Assembly: GCA_020051845.1 (NCBI GenBank) | Contig: JAGVQG010000019.1 | Coordinates: 1-44,419 of the forward strand | Length of the DNA stretch: 44,419 nucleotides | Direction of reading: 5' to 3' | From: an archaeon | GTDB taxonomy: Archaea > Nanobdellota > Nanobdellia > Woesearchaeales > ARS49 | Shown here: positions 8,598 to 17,033 of the stretch, piece after piece | Numbering within the stretch: position 1 is the first letter of the stretch | How the letters are laid out: each line of letters opens with the position of its first letter | Notes under the pieces: generated by a model | Database searches by the model: none | Told to the model about the DNA's origin: nothing | What the model saw: the letters and a program-made list of their open reading frames with translations, nothing else | Position numbers and translations under genes: made by a program

Positions 8598-8794
8598 TCC
8601 TTGTCGGTCCCTCCCTGTCTTTGCAGCGTCAATATCCTCGCGATCGTGCGTTTCGCTGCGCGGATCTTCCCAGAACCTTTCTGGGCCGTGCCGGTCGACG
8701 CCTGTGATCTTAATTTCATGAGCTCTGTGCGCAGCTCGGTGAGCTTCGCCTCTCGTTCGCCTGCCGGAAGGGCCAGCACATCCTTACGCTTCAT
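8594..8794 (-). CDS. rpl29: 50S ribosomal protein L29 (uL29)
   Basis: 66 aa, two-helix protein near the exit tunnel. The pattern LRTELMKLRSQASTG followed by KIRAAKRTIARILT is the uL29 signature. Its first 11 bases overlap the end of rps3, and its end overlaps the aIF1 gene. Confidence 0.95.
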   Translation of the reverse strand: MKRKDVLALPAGEREAKLTELRTELMKLRSQASTGTAQKGSGKIRAAKRTIARILTLQRQGGTDKE

Positions 8795-9641
8795 CGCCCT
8801 TCTCCTCCTTCACTTCAGCAGCAGGCGCAACGGATGTTTCGTCCCGTTGCGCTTCCACGTTCTCGGCAACGTCCTTCTTCTTCGTTGTCCGTTTCCTTGG
8901 TGCGCGCTTCTTCTTGGTCTCGTCCTTCTCAACGGAAGCAGAGCTTCCGTGAGCACGAGAGCCCGGCTCTCGTTGCTTCTCCTCGCCGGATCCGGACGCT
9001 GCGGTTTTCTGCTCGACCTTCATCGGCTTGACCTCGTCGCGCGAGTGATCCGTGAGATGGATGTCGTCAGGTCTGTGGACGTCGGATGGCATTATCCACA
9101 CCTGGATGCCGATGCAGCCAGACTTGAGATTCGCGACGGTGGCCGCGTGCCGCACGCCTTCCATCGCTATCTGTCCGCTCTTCTTGAGGTAGCCTGAGAG
9201 GAACCGCCAGGTCTTGGCGCGTGCGCTTGGCACCTTGCCTGATATCGTGATTTGGACACCGAGCGCGCCAGCCTGAAGCACGTCGGTCATCGTCTTGTGG
9301 CCTATGGCCTTGAACTTCTGCGCGCCGAAACGTTCGAGCGTGGAAGCGATCCTCTCGGCCACAATGCGGGCGTCGAGGTTCTGGTCGCCGACCTCGGCGA
9401 TCTCGATCTGAGGATTCTCAAGGTCGAACTTCTTCTTGATCGTCTGCGTGAGCTTCTTGATGTTCTCGCCCTTGCGACCGACCACCAGGCCAGGACGCGA
9501 AGCGAAGATCGTTATCTTCTCGCCCAGCGGAGTGCGCGTCATCTTGACATGGCTCAGGCCGACGTTCTTGAGTGTCTCGCCGATGAACTCCTCCAGGAGC
9601 AGACCGCGTACCTCTTCCTTGACGAATTTGCGTTCGATCAT
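8784..9641 (-). CDS. rps3: 30S ribosomal protein S3 (uS3) with long charged tail
   Basis: 285 aa. The type-2 KH domain is at residues 18-90 with its GRKG loop at 55-58. The C-terminal S3 domain follows (GVQITISGKVPSARAKTWRF, then GCIGIQVWIM). From about residue 205 the protein runs into a low-complexity Lys/Glu/Ala-rich tail of roughly 80 residues. The protein lines the mRNA entry tunnel. The start overlaps the rpl22 stop by 4 bases. Confidence 0.96.
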   Translation of the reverse strand: MIERKFVKEEVRGLLLEEFIGETLKNVGLSHVKMTRTPLGEKITIFASRPGLVVGRKGENIKKLTQTIKKKFDLENPQIEIAEVGDQNLDARIVAERIASTLERFGAQKFKAIGHKTMTDVLQAGALGVQITISGKVPSARAKTWRFLSGYLKKSGQIAMEGVRHAATVANLKSGCIGIQVWIMPSDVHRPDDIHLTDHSRDEVKPMKVEQKTAASGSGEEKQREPGSRAHGSSASVEKDETKKKRAPRKRTTKKKDVAENVEAQRDETSVAPAAEVKEEKGDEA

Positions 9642-10123
9642 TTCTTGGGTGCGGCCTTGCCGCCCTCCTTGGATTTGCCCTTCTTCTCTTTCTTGACGCC
9701 CTCGGCGAGCACGATCTCGATGTGTGCCTGTTTGCCCTTGCGGCCGTTGCGACCGGAGTGGAATACCTTGCCGCCCAATTGTGCGGCTATGTGCTTGATG
9801 GTGAGGTTCGCGGTGCTCAATCCCTTGAGCTGGGCGTTGGCTTCCGCGGATTCCAGCAAGCCCTTGATGAACTTGCAGGTCTTAGCAGGGAAGCGGCCAG
9901 GACCGACGCCCTTGTTGTGCGCCATCTCCTCGAAGTATCGCTTGTACGGGATGGCCTTGCGCAGACCGATCGCATCATCAAGAATCCTCTTGGCCGTCGT
10001 GATGTCCTTGCCACGGATAGCCCTGCATACCTCGACGCCGTGCTTGAAGGAGATGGGCATGCCAACTCCGACCGCCTTGGCCTCATTGGCCGTCGCCTTG
10101 TATGAGTATCCGTATCCAGCCAT
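9638..10123 (-). CDS. rpl22: 50S ribosomal protein L22 (uL22)
   Basis: 161 aa archaeal/eukaryotic-type L22/L17e. Conserved segments are the N-terminal YGYSYKATANEAKAVG, the IRGKDITTAKRILDDAI helix region, and the beta-hairpin region AAQLGGKVFHSGRNGRKG that reaches the exit tunnel. It ends in a short Lys/Gly-rich tail. It follows rps19 by 2 bases. Confidence 0.95.
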   Translation of the reverse strand: MAGYGYSYKATANEAKAVGVGMPISFKHGVEVCRAIRGKDITTAKRILDDAIGLRKAIPYKRYFEEMAHNKGVGPGRFPAKTCKFIKGLLESAEANAQLKGLSTANLTIKHIAAQLGGKVFHSGRNGRKGKQAHIEIVLAEGVKKEKKGKSKEGGKAAPKK

Positions 10124-10125
10124 AC

Positions 10126-10506
10126 TTACTTCACCGACATCGACGAGGATGATCTCGTCGCTCCTATACCTGGCGCGCTGTGCGCGACCTTAGTGCGTGT
10201 CATGACGAATTCGCCGAGCCTGTGGCCGATCATGTCCTTCTCGATCATGACATTGACGAATTCCTTTCCGCTGTGGACCTTGACCTGTTTTCCCGCGAAC
10301 ACCGGCAGGATGACCATGTCCCTGCAGTGAGTCTTGATGTTGGGCTTGTTCGCCGTGACTTCCTTGAGGAGCTTCTTTTCGACATCACTCAAGCCGTGCT
10401 TGAGCGTGCGGCGCTGGCGTGCCGGAATGTAGCGCATGAAATCCTCCATGCTCAGTTTCTCGACCTTGTCCCAGGTCATTCCGTACCAGACGAATTCCTT
10501 GGCCAT
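10126..10506 (-). CDS. rps19: 30S ribosomal protein S19 (uS19)
   Basis: 126 aa. The N-terminal part is the archaeal S15e-like extension (FVWYGMTWDKVEKLSMEDF). The S19 core contains RDMVILPVFAGKQVKVHSGKEF and IGHRLGEFVMTR, and the tail is Ser-rich. It contacts the A-site finger in the head of the small subunit. The ATG overlaps the rpl2 stop by one base. Confidence 0.96.
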   Translation of the reverse strand: MAKEFVWYGMTWDKVEKLSMEDFMRYIPARQRRTLKHGLSDVEKKLLKEVTANKPNIKTHCRDMVILPVFAGKQVKVHSGKEFVNVMIEKDMIGHRLGEFVMTRTKVAHSAPGIGATRSSSSMSVK

Positions 10507-11222
10507 TACTTGCTCCTCCCTGTCCTACGCGGCCAGAGCGAACCGACCTTCCTTCCTGGTGGAGCGTTGTGTCCGACAGGCTTGTTCTTGGCCTTTCTGG
10601 ACGTACGCTTGTTTCCGTATGGGTGGTCGACCGCGTTCTGGGCAGCTGCCCTGATGCTGGGGTAGCGCTTGTTGCGTATCTTCTTGTGATAGTGCATGTT
10701 TCCCGCCTTGAGGAAGGGCTTCTCGGTCCTGCCGCTTCCGGCGACGACTCCGATGCATGCCCTGCAGTCGGAGCTGAAAACCCTCTGCGCCTTGCTGGGC
10801 AGCAAAACGGTGATCTTGTTATCGATCTTTCCGACGATGCGAGCGAAAGTGCCGGTGGTGCGGCAGAACTTTCCGCCGTCACCCGGTTGTGATTCGATGT
10901 TGAAAATCTCAGTCCCATCAGGAATGTCGCGCAAGCGCAGTACGTTTCCCGGTTTTTTGACGTCAGCGCCCGGGCCGTGCGAGATCTTGTCGCCGACCTT
11001 CATTCCCTCGGCAGCCTGCACGAGCGACTCGGTACCGTCGGCGTACTTCAACTTGGCCAAAGGCGCCTGATGGCCCTGGCACTTGACGAAGTCGATTATG
11101 TCCGCGTCCATGAGGCCTTCAATCACTGTCCTGTGCCTCGCTTCTCCCTCGTAGCGGAAGCTTGGGGCGCGATATCTAGGTCCGCCCTTGCCGCGCGCCT
11201 GTTGGATCAGTTGTTTACCCAT
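10506..11222 (-). CDS. rpl2: 50S ribosomal protein L2 (uL2)
   Basis: 238 aa, the usual archaeal length. The OB and SH3-like domains carry VQAAEGMKVGDKISHG, GDGGKFCRTTGTFARIVG, and the basic C-terminus VDHPYGNKRTSRKAKN with the AVDHP-type motif near the peptidyl-transferase centre. It lies one base after the rpl23 coding region. Confidence 0.97.
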   Translation of the reverse strand: MGKQLIQQARGKGGPRYRAPSFRYEGEARHRTVIEGLMDADIIDFVKCQGHQAPLAKLKYADGTESLVQAAEGMKVGDKISHGPGADVKKPGNVLRLRDIPDGTEIFNIESQPGDGGKFCRTTGTFARIVGKIDNKITVLLPSKAQRVFSSDCRACIGVVAGSGRTEKPFLKAGNMHYHKKIRNKRYPSIRAAAQNAVDHPYGNKRTSRKAKNKPVGHNAPPGRKVGSLWPRRTGRSK

Positions 11223-11223
11223 C

Positions 11224-11475
11224 TCACATCAACCCGAGGTTCGTCGCTATATCTATTGCAGGAGTCTCCTGGCCGAACTTGACATAGGCCCTCTTCTGGC
11301 CCTTGAATGTTATGACCGTGCGCACCGAGACGACCTTTGCCTTGAGTTCCTTCTCGATGGCTGCCTTGATATCATTCTTCGTCGCTTTCATATCGACGTC
11401 GAAGACCAGCTTGTTCTCGCTCTCCATCATGCGGAGCGCTTTCTCAGTCGAGACCGGGAAGTTGATGATGCTCAT
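11224..11475 (-). CDS. rpl23: 50S ribosomal protein L23 (uL23)
   Basis: 83 aa, typical of archaeal uL23 at the tunnel exit, where SRP and the translocon dock. It shows FPVSTEKALRMMESENKLVFDVD, TKNDIKAAIEKE and VRTVITFKGQKRAYVKF. The ATG overlaps the rpl4 stop by 4 bases. Confidence 0.96.
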   Translation of the reverse strand: MSIINFPVSTEKALRMMESENKLVFDVDMKATKNDIKAAIEKELKAKVVSVRTVITFKGQKRAYVKFGQETPAIDIATNLGLM

Positions 11476-12275
11476 CGGAACAATCCCTCCTTGGCGATGC
11501 GTTCAATGGCCGCGTCGGTGTAAAGCGTGAGGCGTCCAGGGTGCGTCCCAGGCGCGAGCATGTATGCGTTGAGCTTCTCGACGGACACGACGGTGACGCC
11601 GGGGATGTTGGAAGCGGCCTTGCGCAGGGGGCAATCCTTGGAGACGACGATCAGAGGACCGATGCGGGTCTGGTAAGGACGACCGCGTGTCTTGCCGATG
11701 CCTGAGCGGATCTTCTTGACGGATGCGCGTTCGAGTTCCTCGCCGAGCTTGAACTTCAGCAAAGCGTCGATGACATCGCTGGTCTTGCCGATGTCCTCCA
11801 TGGATGTGTCGATGATGAAAGGATAGTTGGCGGGGATCTTGTGGCCGCGCTTCTGCACGACATCCTTATCAATGGTCGCAGCGAGCGCGCTGCGGATGGC
11901 TTTCCTGCGTTCCTTGATGTTGAGCTTCTTCGCGAAAATGCGCTCTGCCTTGGGCGGATGCGCGCGACGACCGCCGACCATGCCTGGAGCGAAAGCTCCG
12001 CGCCAGTTCATCTGGGTGCCGTTGCGGCTGAGGATCTTCCTCGGGACACGCGAGATACCGGCGCCATAGGCGCCCTTGTAGTCGCGTCTGCGACGGGATA
12101 GCTTGACCGCATGACGCTTGCCTGCGTAGGGATCGGCGCCGTACTGTTGGCGTTCATTCGCCATGACCGCTTCGACAGCGCGACGGATGAGGTCGGGTCG
12201 GACAGGCTCGTCGAACTGAGCCGGCATTTTCTTTGAGCCCTTCTCGGACGTCGGTGTCAGGATTTTGAGGTTCAT
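11472..12275 (-). CDS. rpl4: 50S ribosomal protein L4 (uL4)
   Basis: 267 aa from ATG 12275. Open sequence further upstream lies inside rpl3 in another frame and looks like shadow sequence. The chosen start overlaps the rpl3 stop by 4 bases (ATGA). Family features are FDEPVRPDLIRRAVEAVMANERQ near the N-terminus, the long basic tunnel loop (SRNGTQMNWRGAFAPGMVGGRRAHPP) and RIGPLIVV further on. In bacteria L4 also regulates its operon; nothing here shows whether that holds in this organism. Confidence 0.95.
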   Translation of the reverse strand: MNLKILTPTSEKGSKKMPAQFDEPVRPDLIRRAVEAVMANERQQYGADPYAGKRHAVKLSRRRRDYKGAYGAGISRVPRKILSRNGTQMNWRGAFAPGMVGGRRAHPPKAERIFAKKLNIKERRKAIRSALAATIDKDVVQKRGHKIPANYPFIIDTSMEDIGKTSDVIDALLKFKLGEELERASVKKIRSGIGKTRGRPYQTRIGPLIVVSKDCPLRKAASNIPGVTVVSVEKLNAYMLAPGTHPGRLTLYTDAAIERIAKEGLFR

Positions 12276-13240
12276 TGTTTGCTGTGCAGGCTCGTGTAGA
12301 CGATCTCCGGTGCCTGCTTCGGAATGTTGACTCTTGGACGCATCGCCGGCGTCATGGTAATGAGACGTTTGACCGCTCCGCCCACGCTGCCCCTTAGCAG
12401 CATGCACGAGCCGGTCGCGAGGCCGTAGTGCACGAAACCGCCCTTGGGAGTGACTTCCTCGGGCTTTGCTTCGACTCTCACGACCCATTTGTTGAGTTCT
12501 GTGCGCCTGTGGAAACCGGTCTGACCCTGGTGGGCGACACGGTATGAGCGATTGCCATCCCATGGGCCGAGAGTAGCGGGACCACGCTTGGTCTTCTCTG
12601 CCTTGTGGGAACGGATCATGATTCCGTGACGGGCGACAGGACCCTGCAAACCGTGGCCCTTGGTGACGCTGTGGGCGTCGACCTGCGCTCCGTCGCTGAA
12701 GACTTCGCTCGCCTTGACTTCCTTGCCGAGGATATCATTCGCGAACTTTAACTGGTCCTCGACCTTTCCGCCGATGCCCAATTCGATGATTTCAGGAGTC
12801 TTCTTGAGATTGATGAGGTGAGGTTGCGTCTGCGCGAGCACACGGACCTCGATCACGCCTTCGGTCTTGAGCTCGACGGCTTTGTGGATCTTCGGAACGT
12901 TCATCGCGCGTGCAAGATGCTTCTCGAGCTTGTCGGCCCACTTGAACTGGCTGACCTGCTTGCCGCCGTAGCGGTTGACGAGGGTCTTGATCCCGATGAC
13001 CCTGATCGGAGGACATTCGATGACTGTGACGGGTGCGGAGATCTCATCTCCCTTAGAAAGCGATGTCGACCTGTTGTCGACGTGTATGATGTGGGTCATG
13101 CCGACCTTGTAGCCTGCGAAACCGAGAAGCTTGGCGTCCTTGGACGGGACCCAGGTCCTGATCCTAGCGGTCATGCGCGGGGCACGACGTCTGTGCCAGA
13201 ACTGCATCGACGATTTCCTTGGGTTTCTTCTTGTTGGCAT
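12272..13240 (-). CDS. rpl3: 50S ribosomal protein L3 (uL3)
   Basis: First gene of the ribosomal operon, 322 aa, close to archaeal L3 length. It starts MPTRRNPRKSSMQFWHRRRA, the archaeal/eukaryotic N-terminus. It contains GYKVGMTHI, the SVTKGHGLQGPVARHG extension toward the peptidyl-transferase centre, and HQGQTGFHRRTELNKW. No good Shine-Dalgarno sequence is seen before the ATG; the leader is discussed separately. Confidence 0.96.
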   Translation of the reverse strand: MPTRRNPRKSSMQFWHRRRAPRMTARIRTWVPSKDAKLLGFAGYKVGMTHIIHVDNRSTSLSKGDEISAPVTVIECPPIRVIGIKTLVNRYGGKQVSQFKWADKLEKHLARAMNVPKIHKAVELKTEGVIEVRVLAQTQPHLINLKKTPEIIELGIGGKVEDQLKFANDILGKEVKASEVFSDGAQVDAHSVTKGHGLQGPVARHGIMIRSHKAEKTKRGPATLGPWDGNRSYRVAHQGQTGFHRRTELNKWVVRVEAKPEEVTPKGGFVHYGLATGSCMLLRGSVGGAVKRLITMTPAMRPRVNIPKQAPEIVYTSLHSKQ

Positions 13241-13307
13241 ATTAGTATCGCGCTATTTGATCGGTGGCGCGCCCTTGCAATTGCCTTTTGCGGGACATTT
13301 CGTAGAA

Positions 13308-13353
13308 ACAGTATGCTACTAACAGACTGTACTGAGAATGTGTCCCTTCTCAG
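13308..13353 (-). promoter_or_regulatory. Two adjacent hairpins in the rpl3 leader
   Basis: In the predicted 5' leader, CTGAGAA and TTCTCAG (13332-13338 and 13347-13353) form a perfect 7-bp stem with an 8-nt loop. Directly beyond it (13308-13330), ACAGT/ACTGT plus TG/CA form a second stem with one mismatch and a 7-nt loop. Ribosomal operons are often controlled by a product protein binding the leader, so this is a candidate autoregulatory element. No known motif is recognised. The rest of 13241-13552 holds no convincing gene. Confidence 0.4.
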
Positions 13354-13419
13354 GCTCGTGCGTGTGATATTGCGATTACCGTCGGGTAAGCGCCCTGTTT
13401 CGTTGGAGTTTGGCGTCTG

Positions 13420-13429
13420 CTTATAAAGT
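13420..13429 (-). promoter_or_regulatory. TATA box, proximal ribosomal-operon promoter
   Basis: On the minus strand this reads ACTTTATAAG, a good archaeal TATA box. Archaeal transcription starts about 25 nt downstream, near 13398, giving a leader of roughly 155 nt before rpl3. A second TATA-like sequence (CTATATAAAG) lies upstream at 13465-13474 and could be an additional start. Position is read directly; promoter activity is inferred. Confidence 0.65.
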
Positions 13430-13552
13430 TTGTTGTGGAGAACCACTTGTCAGGGATTGCTTTCTTTATATAGTGGGTCTGATTTTGTGTTAAACGATTT
13501 AACAGAAAAAGTTATTATATGGCTCAAACAATTATTTTTTATAAAGAAATTA

Positions 13553-14980
13553 TTATTTTTTCTCAGAAATTATGGTGGTGCCAGGATCCATCACTTCGGG
13601 TTTCTTCTGATCATTGTCGGATTCTGTTTTTTTCGACTTTCTTTTCGTCTTCTCAGCTTCCCTGTTAAGCAGGTAGGCTCGTTTCTTCGCGTATTGTATA
13701 GGATTCTTGATGCGCTGGCATAGACTGTCGGGCTGGCACACGCCGATCTCCTCGTAGAATTTCCTGCAACTATTCGGCGGCATCTTTTTCTTGACTTCCT
13801 TGTGATGCCTCAGATGACCCTGGATCAGAACCTCTCTTAGCGGCTCTGGATTGTTCTTGTTCCATTCTGCGAGCCACTCGCCGACCTTATCATAATCCCA
13901 ACCCGCAAGCACGAGGAAATTCACGACTGCGAACATGGCGCGCTTCTTGCCGTCCTTGAGGCCTTTCTTGATGTTGTGCATGCACGGAGGGAAGACGTTC
14001 TCGGTGAGCGCCTGCTCGGGGATCAGATCCTCCGGGCGCTTCATGGATTTATTCATCTCATCTTCAGTCAAACGCAACGGAATCGACGGGAGCTTGTGCG
14101 CGAACGCGTTGTCGAACAACAGCCGCGCTTCATTGGGTTTGGCCAATGATCGGTCCAGGAAGACGCGGTCGAATCTTATCTTGTCAGGAGCTGCTGTTGT
14201 CTTGTCGAAATCAATGATTTTATCGGGGTTCATCGGTATGCTCACAAGCCCTGATTTCTCGTGCATACTGTAGGGGGCGCGCACAAGATGACGCGACGCT
14301 ATCAGCACTGTGTCGACGGAAAGAACCGTGAACGGATCGAAGAAAGGGCCTTTTGGTCCGGTCTTCACAAGATCGACATGGGTCTTGCCCGTGGTCTTCT
14401 TGATTCCATCCAGTGTGAATCTGTCGACGAGCATCTTGCCGAGCGGCGCCTTGATTTCGTCGATGAGATATGCCGCGATCTTCCTCGGCCCTTCAGGGAA
14501 AAGGTCCTTGACCTCGCGCTCTTTTCCCTCGACAACCGCTGTCTTTGGGAAAGCCTCGAAAGGGATGGCGATGTGAAAACCGTGATTTCCCGAGAATTTG
14601 ACCGTGTGGCAGCGGATGCCGAGCGATTTGATCTTCTCGACGATGATATGGGCGGCTACCATGCTGTAATCGAGCCAGGCGCAGTCGATGTCTATGATAA
14701 GATCCCAGCCGATGCGCAGATCATCCTGCTCATTCCTGCGCATGCCTGTGACGATGTTCAACGGATTCGACCAGCGCTCCTCGCTGATATGGAAACTTGT
14801 CACACCCCTTGAGACAAAATCAAGGACATCCCTCGGATAGGTCAGGACGTCGGGGCGCTTGCCGTACGAATCTGTCGCGGCGTATTTGACTCCGACTTCC
14901 CTGTCTTGCGCAGAGTCGACAAGAGCGCGTTGCACCTCCGGACGCTTGTAGTGCTTGAGCAGAGTGCTGATGTGTAACAT
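13553..14980 (-). CDS. Single-chain DNA primase: PriS catalytic domain fused to PriL iron-sulphur domain
   Basis: Makes RNA primers for DNA replication. The 475 residues contain an archaeo-eukaryotic primase core: catalytic Asp97 and Asp99 (IIDID), SGNHGFH at 130-136, and the segment around Asp223 continuing RHLVRAPYSMHEKSGL. From about residue 325 comes the PriL C-terminal iron-sulphur domain with Cys333, Cys405, Cys415 and Cys421 (FPPCM, NSC, GVC, SLC). In most archaea these are two proteins; a fused short form is known in Nanoarchaeum and other DPANN archaea. The PriL N-terminal domain is absent. A TATA box (TATTTAAG) at about 15017-15024 and the ATG 14980 imply a leader of about 15 nt. 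Confidence 0.92.
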   Translation of the reverse strand: MLHISTLLKHYKRPEVQRALVDSAQDREVGVKYAATDSYGKRPDVLTYPRDVLDFVSRGVTSFHISEERWSNPLNIVTGMRRNEQDDLRIGWDLIIDIDCAWLDYSMVAAHIIVEKIKSLGIRCHTVKFSGNHGFHIAIPFEAFPKTAVVEGKEREVKDLFPEGPRKIAAYLIDEIKAPLGKMLVDRFTLDGIKKTTGKTHVDLVKTGPKGPFFDPFTVLSVDTVLIASRHLVRAPYSMHEKSGLVSIPMNPDKIIDFDKTTAAPDKIRFDRVFLDRSLAKPNEARLLFDNAFAHKLPSIPLRLTEDEMNKSMKRPEDLIPEQALTENVFPPCMHNIKKGLKDGKKRAMFAVVNFLVLAGWDYDKVGEWLAEWNKNNPEPLREVLIQGHLRHHKEVKKKMPPNSCRKFYEEIGVCQPDSLCQRIKNPIQYAKKRAYLLNREAEKTKRKSKKTESDNDQKKPEVMDPGTTIISEKK

Positions 14981-15014
14981 CTATCTTGTTCCCCCGACGT
15001 GAAGGAGCCCGCCG

Positions 15015-15083
15015 TGACTTAAATATCTATCCCGCACATGTCCAGTGTGTCCAGTGAACCAATCTGCATAAGTCTTAAAAATC
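15015..15083. promoter_or_regulatory. Divergent promoters of primase and htpX
   Basis: The minus-strand TATA-like element GATATTTAAG (about 15015-15026) points to the primase. The plus-strand element CTTAAAAATC (15074-15083) is centred about 26 nt before the htpX ATG, predicting a leaderless htpX mRNA. The space between holds no gene. Confidence 0.55.
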
Positions 15084-15104
15084 TTGGAATTGAGCGTTTT
15101 CTCC

Positions 15105-15950
15105 ATGACAGCGTTCGGCAGCCAGCTAAAGACGGTATTGTTGCTTGGCGTACTTGCCGGATTGGCCCTTGGTGTCGGCTACATATTCGGCGGCACGACC
15201 GGCTTGACCATTGCGTTCATAATCGCGCTCATAATGAACGGCATCACCTACTTCTGGTCTGACAAGATCGTGCTGTTCATGTACCGCGCGAAAGAAGCAT
15301 CGAAAGAAGAGCAGCCCGAACTTCACTCTATAGTCGAGCAGGTGGCTGTCCTTGCAGGCATCCCAAAGCCCAAGGTATACATAATGGAATCAGCGACACC
15401 TAACGCTTTCGCCACAGGCCGCAACCCGAAGAACGCGGTGGTCTGTTGCACCACAAGCATAATGCGTCTGCTGAGCAAGCAAGAACTCAAAGGGGTGATC
15501 GCGCACGAGATGGCGCATATCAAGAACCGTGATATCCTGATAATGACAATCGCGGCCACAGTGGCGGCTGTGATATCCTACGTCGGCATGATGGCGCGCT
15601 GGGTGCCGATGGGCGACCGCGACGACAACGGCAACAGCATAGTGTCGATACTTCTCGTCGGGATATTGACCCCTCTAATCGCGATGATATTGCAATTCGC
15701 GATATCAAGGAGCCGTGAATATCTCGCCGACGCAAGCGGTGCGCGCTATTTGAATGACGGGGCAAGCCTTGCCAACGCTCTAGCTAAACTGGAGCACGGT
15801 GTCTCGGTCAATCCTATGACCGGAGCGCCGCAGGCGACAGCTTCATTGTTCATCGTCAATCCTTTCTCTCTACGAGGTATCGCATCTCTATTGAGCACGC
15901 ACCCACCGATGGATGAGAGGATAAGGCGATTGAAGAACATGGATTTCTGA
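15105..15950 (+). CDS. htpX: HtpX-type membrane zinc metalloprotease (M48)
   Basis: Membrane protease that degrades misfolded membrane proteins. The 281 aa from ATG 15105 begin with two membrane helices (about 10-50). The zinc motif HEMAH is at residues 134-138 and the third-ligand region is SREYLADASGARYL. Two further hydrophobic segments lie between them. An in-frame TTG at 15084 would add 7 residues, but the ATG lies 26 nt from the TATA centre, fitting a leaderless start. Length and topology match archaeal HtpX. Confidence 0.93.
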   Translation: MTAFGSQLKTVLLLGVLAGLALGVGYIFGGTTGLTIAFIIALIMNGITYFWSDKIVLFMYRAKEASKEEQPELHSIVEQVAVLAGIPKPKVYIMESATPNAFATGRNPKNAVVCCTTSIMRLLSKQELKGVIAHEMAHIKNRDILIMTIAATVAAVISYVGMMARWVPMGDRDDNGNSIVSILLVGILTPLIAMILQFAISRSREYLADASGARYLNDGASLANALAKLEHGVSVNPMTGAPQATASLFIVNPFSLRGIASLLSTHPPMDERIRRLKNMDF

Positions 15951-15962
15951 AGGATTTGTCGC

Positions 15963-16499
15963 CTAGAACGACAGCCTGTACACACCGAGAGTCAATTTGC
16001 CCGTGTCTATACTTGCCATGTGACACAATCCCGCTCCTTCAGCCAATCTTATCGCGGGATCATTTCGCCAAGGGTGGATGGCTGTCACGCACAACAACAT
16101 TCCATGGCTTTGTTTGCATCGTGAGACTATCTCGTCACGCAAGGCGATAGCGACACTCCCTCTGTTAAGAGCATCCTGGCGCACGGCAAATTGCTCCACA
16201 TATGTGAACGGCAAAGGATGCCTTGCTATGAAATTGTATACCGGGTCCTGTACTGCCTGAGGTTCTTGTTGGAACAAATGGTCAAGGAATCGCCAGTCAT
16301 ACGCGAGGCAGAACCCTTCAAGACCGTCTCCTGATTCAGCGACGAGCGCATCAGGGCTGTGAACCCTACGAGCGTATTGGGTCCTGTCAAGCGTGAACTC
16401 GTAGAAGCCGGTGCGCTTCGCTTCCCCTGCGTGAACTGCCAGGCTGTCGGCAAGAGTTTTGATATCGTCGACATCGCCCGACCTCGCTTCACGGATCAT
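15963..16499 (-). CDS. GNAT-family N-acetyltransferase
   Basis: 178 aa. The start MIREARSGDVDDIKTLADSL is a typical GNAT N-terminus, and the central VEQFAVRQDALNRGSVAIALRDEIVSRC resembles the acetyl-CoA-binding beta4-alpha3 region, though the usual Q/RxxGxG/A loop is weak. LLCVTAIHPWRNDPAIRLAEGAGL fits the beta5-alpha4 part. The substrate is unknown. TATA-like TTCTTTTAAAC at about 16521-16532 is 27 nt from the ATG, predicting a leaderless mRNA. It converges with htpX. Confidence 0.75.
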   Translation of the reverse strand: MIREARSGDVDDIKTLADSLAVHAGEAKRTGFYEFTLDRTQYARRVHSPDALVAESGDGLEGFCLAYDWRFLDHLFQQEPQAVQDPVYNFIARHPLPFTYVEQFAVRQDALNRGSVAIALRDEIVSRCKQSHGMLLCVTAIHPWRNDPAIRLAEGAGLCHMASIDTGKLTLGVYRLSF

Positions 16500-16580
16500 A
16501 ATCCATCATGGGTCGCGGGTGTTTAAAAGAAATGTGGACTCCAGTTCGATTAGTAATCCATCGACGTGCGACTCCCCTGT

Positions 16581-17033
16581 TCAATCATTTCCAAACCAGA
16601 TGCGTAGTTCATCATAAGCCGCCTGCACAGAATCAGAAGAATGAATGATGTTGTGTATCGCGCGTTTTTGGGCTGTGGCGAGCGCGTATGAGTCATGGGA
16701 ATAATCACCACGGATAGTGCCTTTCGGGCATTGGATCGGTTCGGTCTTTTCCCCTGCCAGTGCACGCATCCGGCGCACGGCATCCTCTCCATCGACTTTC
16801 GCCGCGACAAGCGGGCCGGAAGTCATGAATTCCCTTATGCGCGCGGCAATCATCGGGCCGTTATTCAGGAACACGGAAGCGTAATGCCTGTCGATGGTGC
16901 GGGCATCGGCCAGCGTGGAGTATGAAGAAGGCACGACCAGACCGGCACACTTGATACGGGCGATGATATCGAACTGAATCCCGGCATCAACAGCATCGGG
17001 CTTTATCAAAACGAGCGTGCTCTCGATTCCCAT
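16581..17033 (-). CDS. ndk: Nucleoside diphosphate kinase
   Basis: Transfers the gamma phosphate of ATP to nucleoside diphosphates through a phosphohistidine. The 150 aa show LVLIKPDAV with Lys11, GTIRGDYS, and the active-site NIIHSSDS with His131 (family consensus NxxHGSDS; Gly is Ser here). Length is normal. The minus-strand TATA-like AAGATATAG (about 17055-17065) is 27 nt from the start codon. Confidence 0.94.
   Translation of the reverse strand: MGIESTLVLIKPDAVDAGIQFDIIARIKCAGLVVPSSYSTLADARTIDRHYASVFLNNGPMIAARIREFMTSGPLVAAKVDGEDAVRRMRALAGEKTEPIQCPKGTIRGDYSHDSYALATAQKRAIHNIIHSSDSVQAAYDELRIWFGND

Noticed and set aside
12276-12563. N-terminal extension of L4
   Set aside because: Lies inside rpl3 in another frame; the extension is unlike any L4, and ATG 12275 has the usual ATGA overlap.
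13266-13284. Palindromes GGCGCGCC and GCAATTGC in the rpl3 leader
   Set aside because: Short 8-bp self-complementary words expected by chance; no matching position relative to the promoter.
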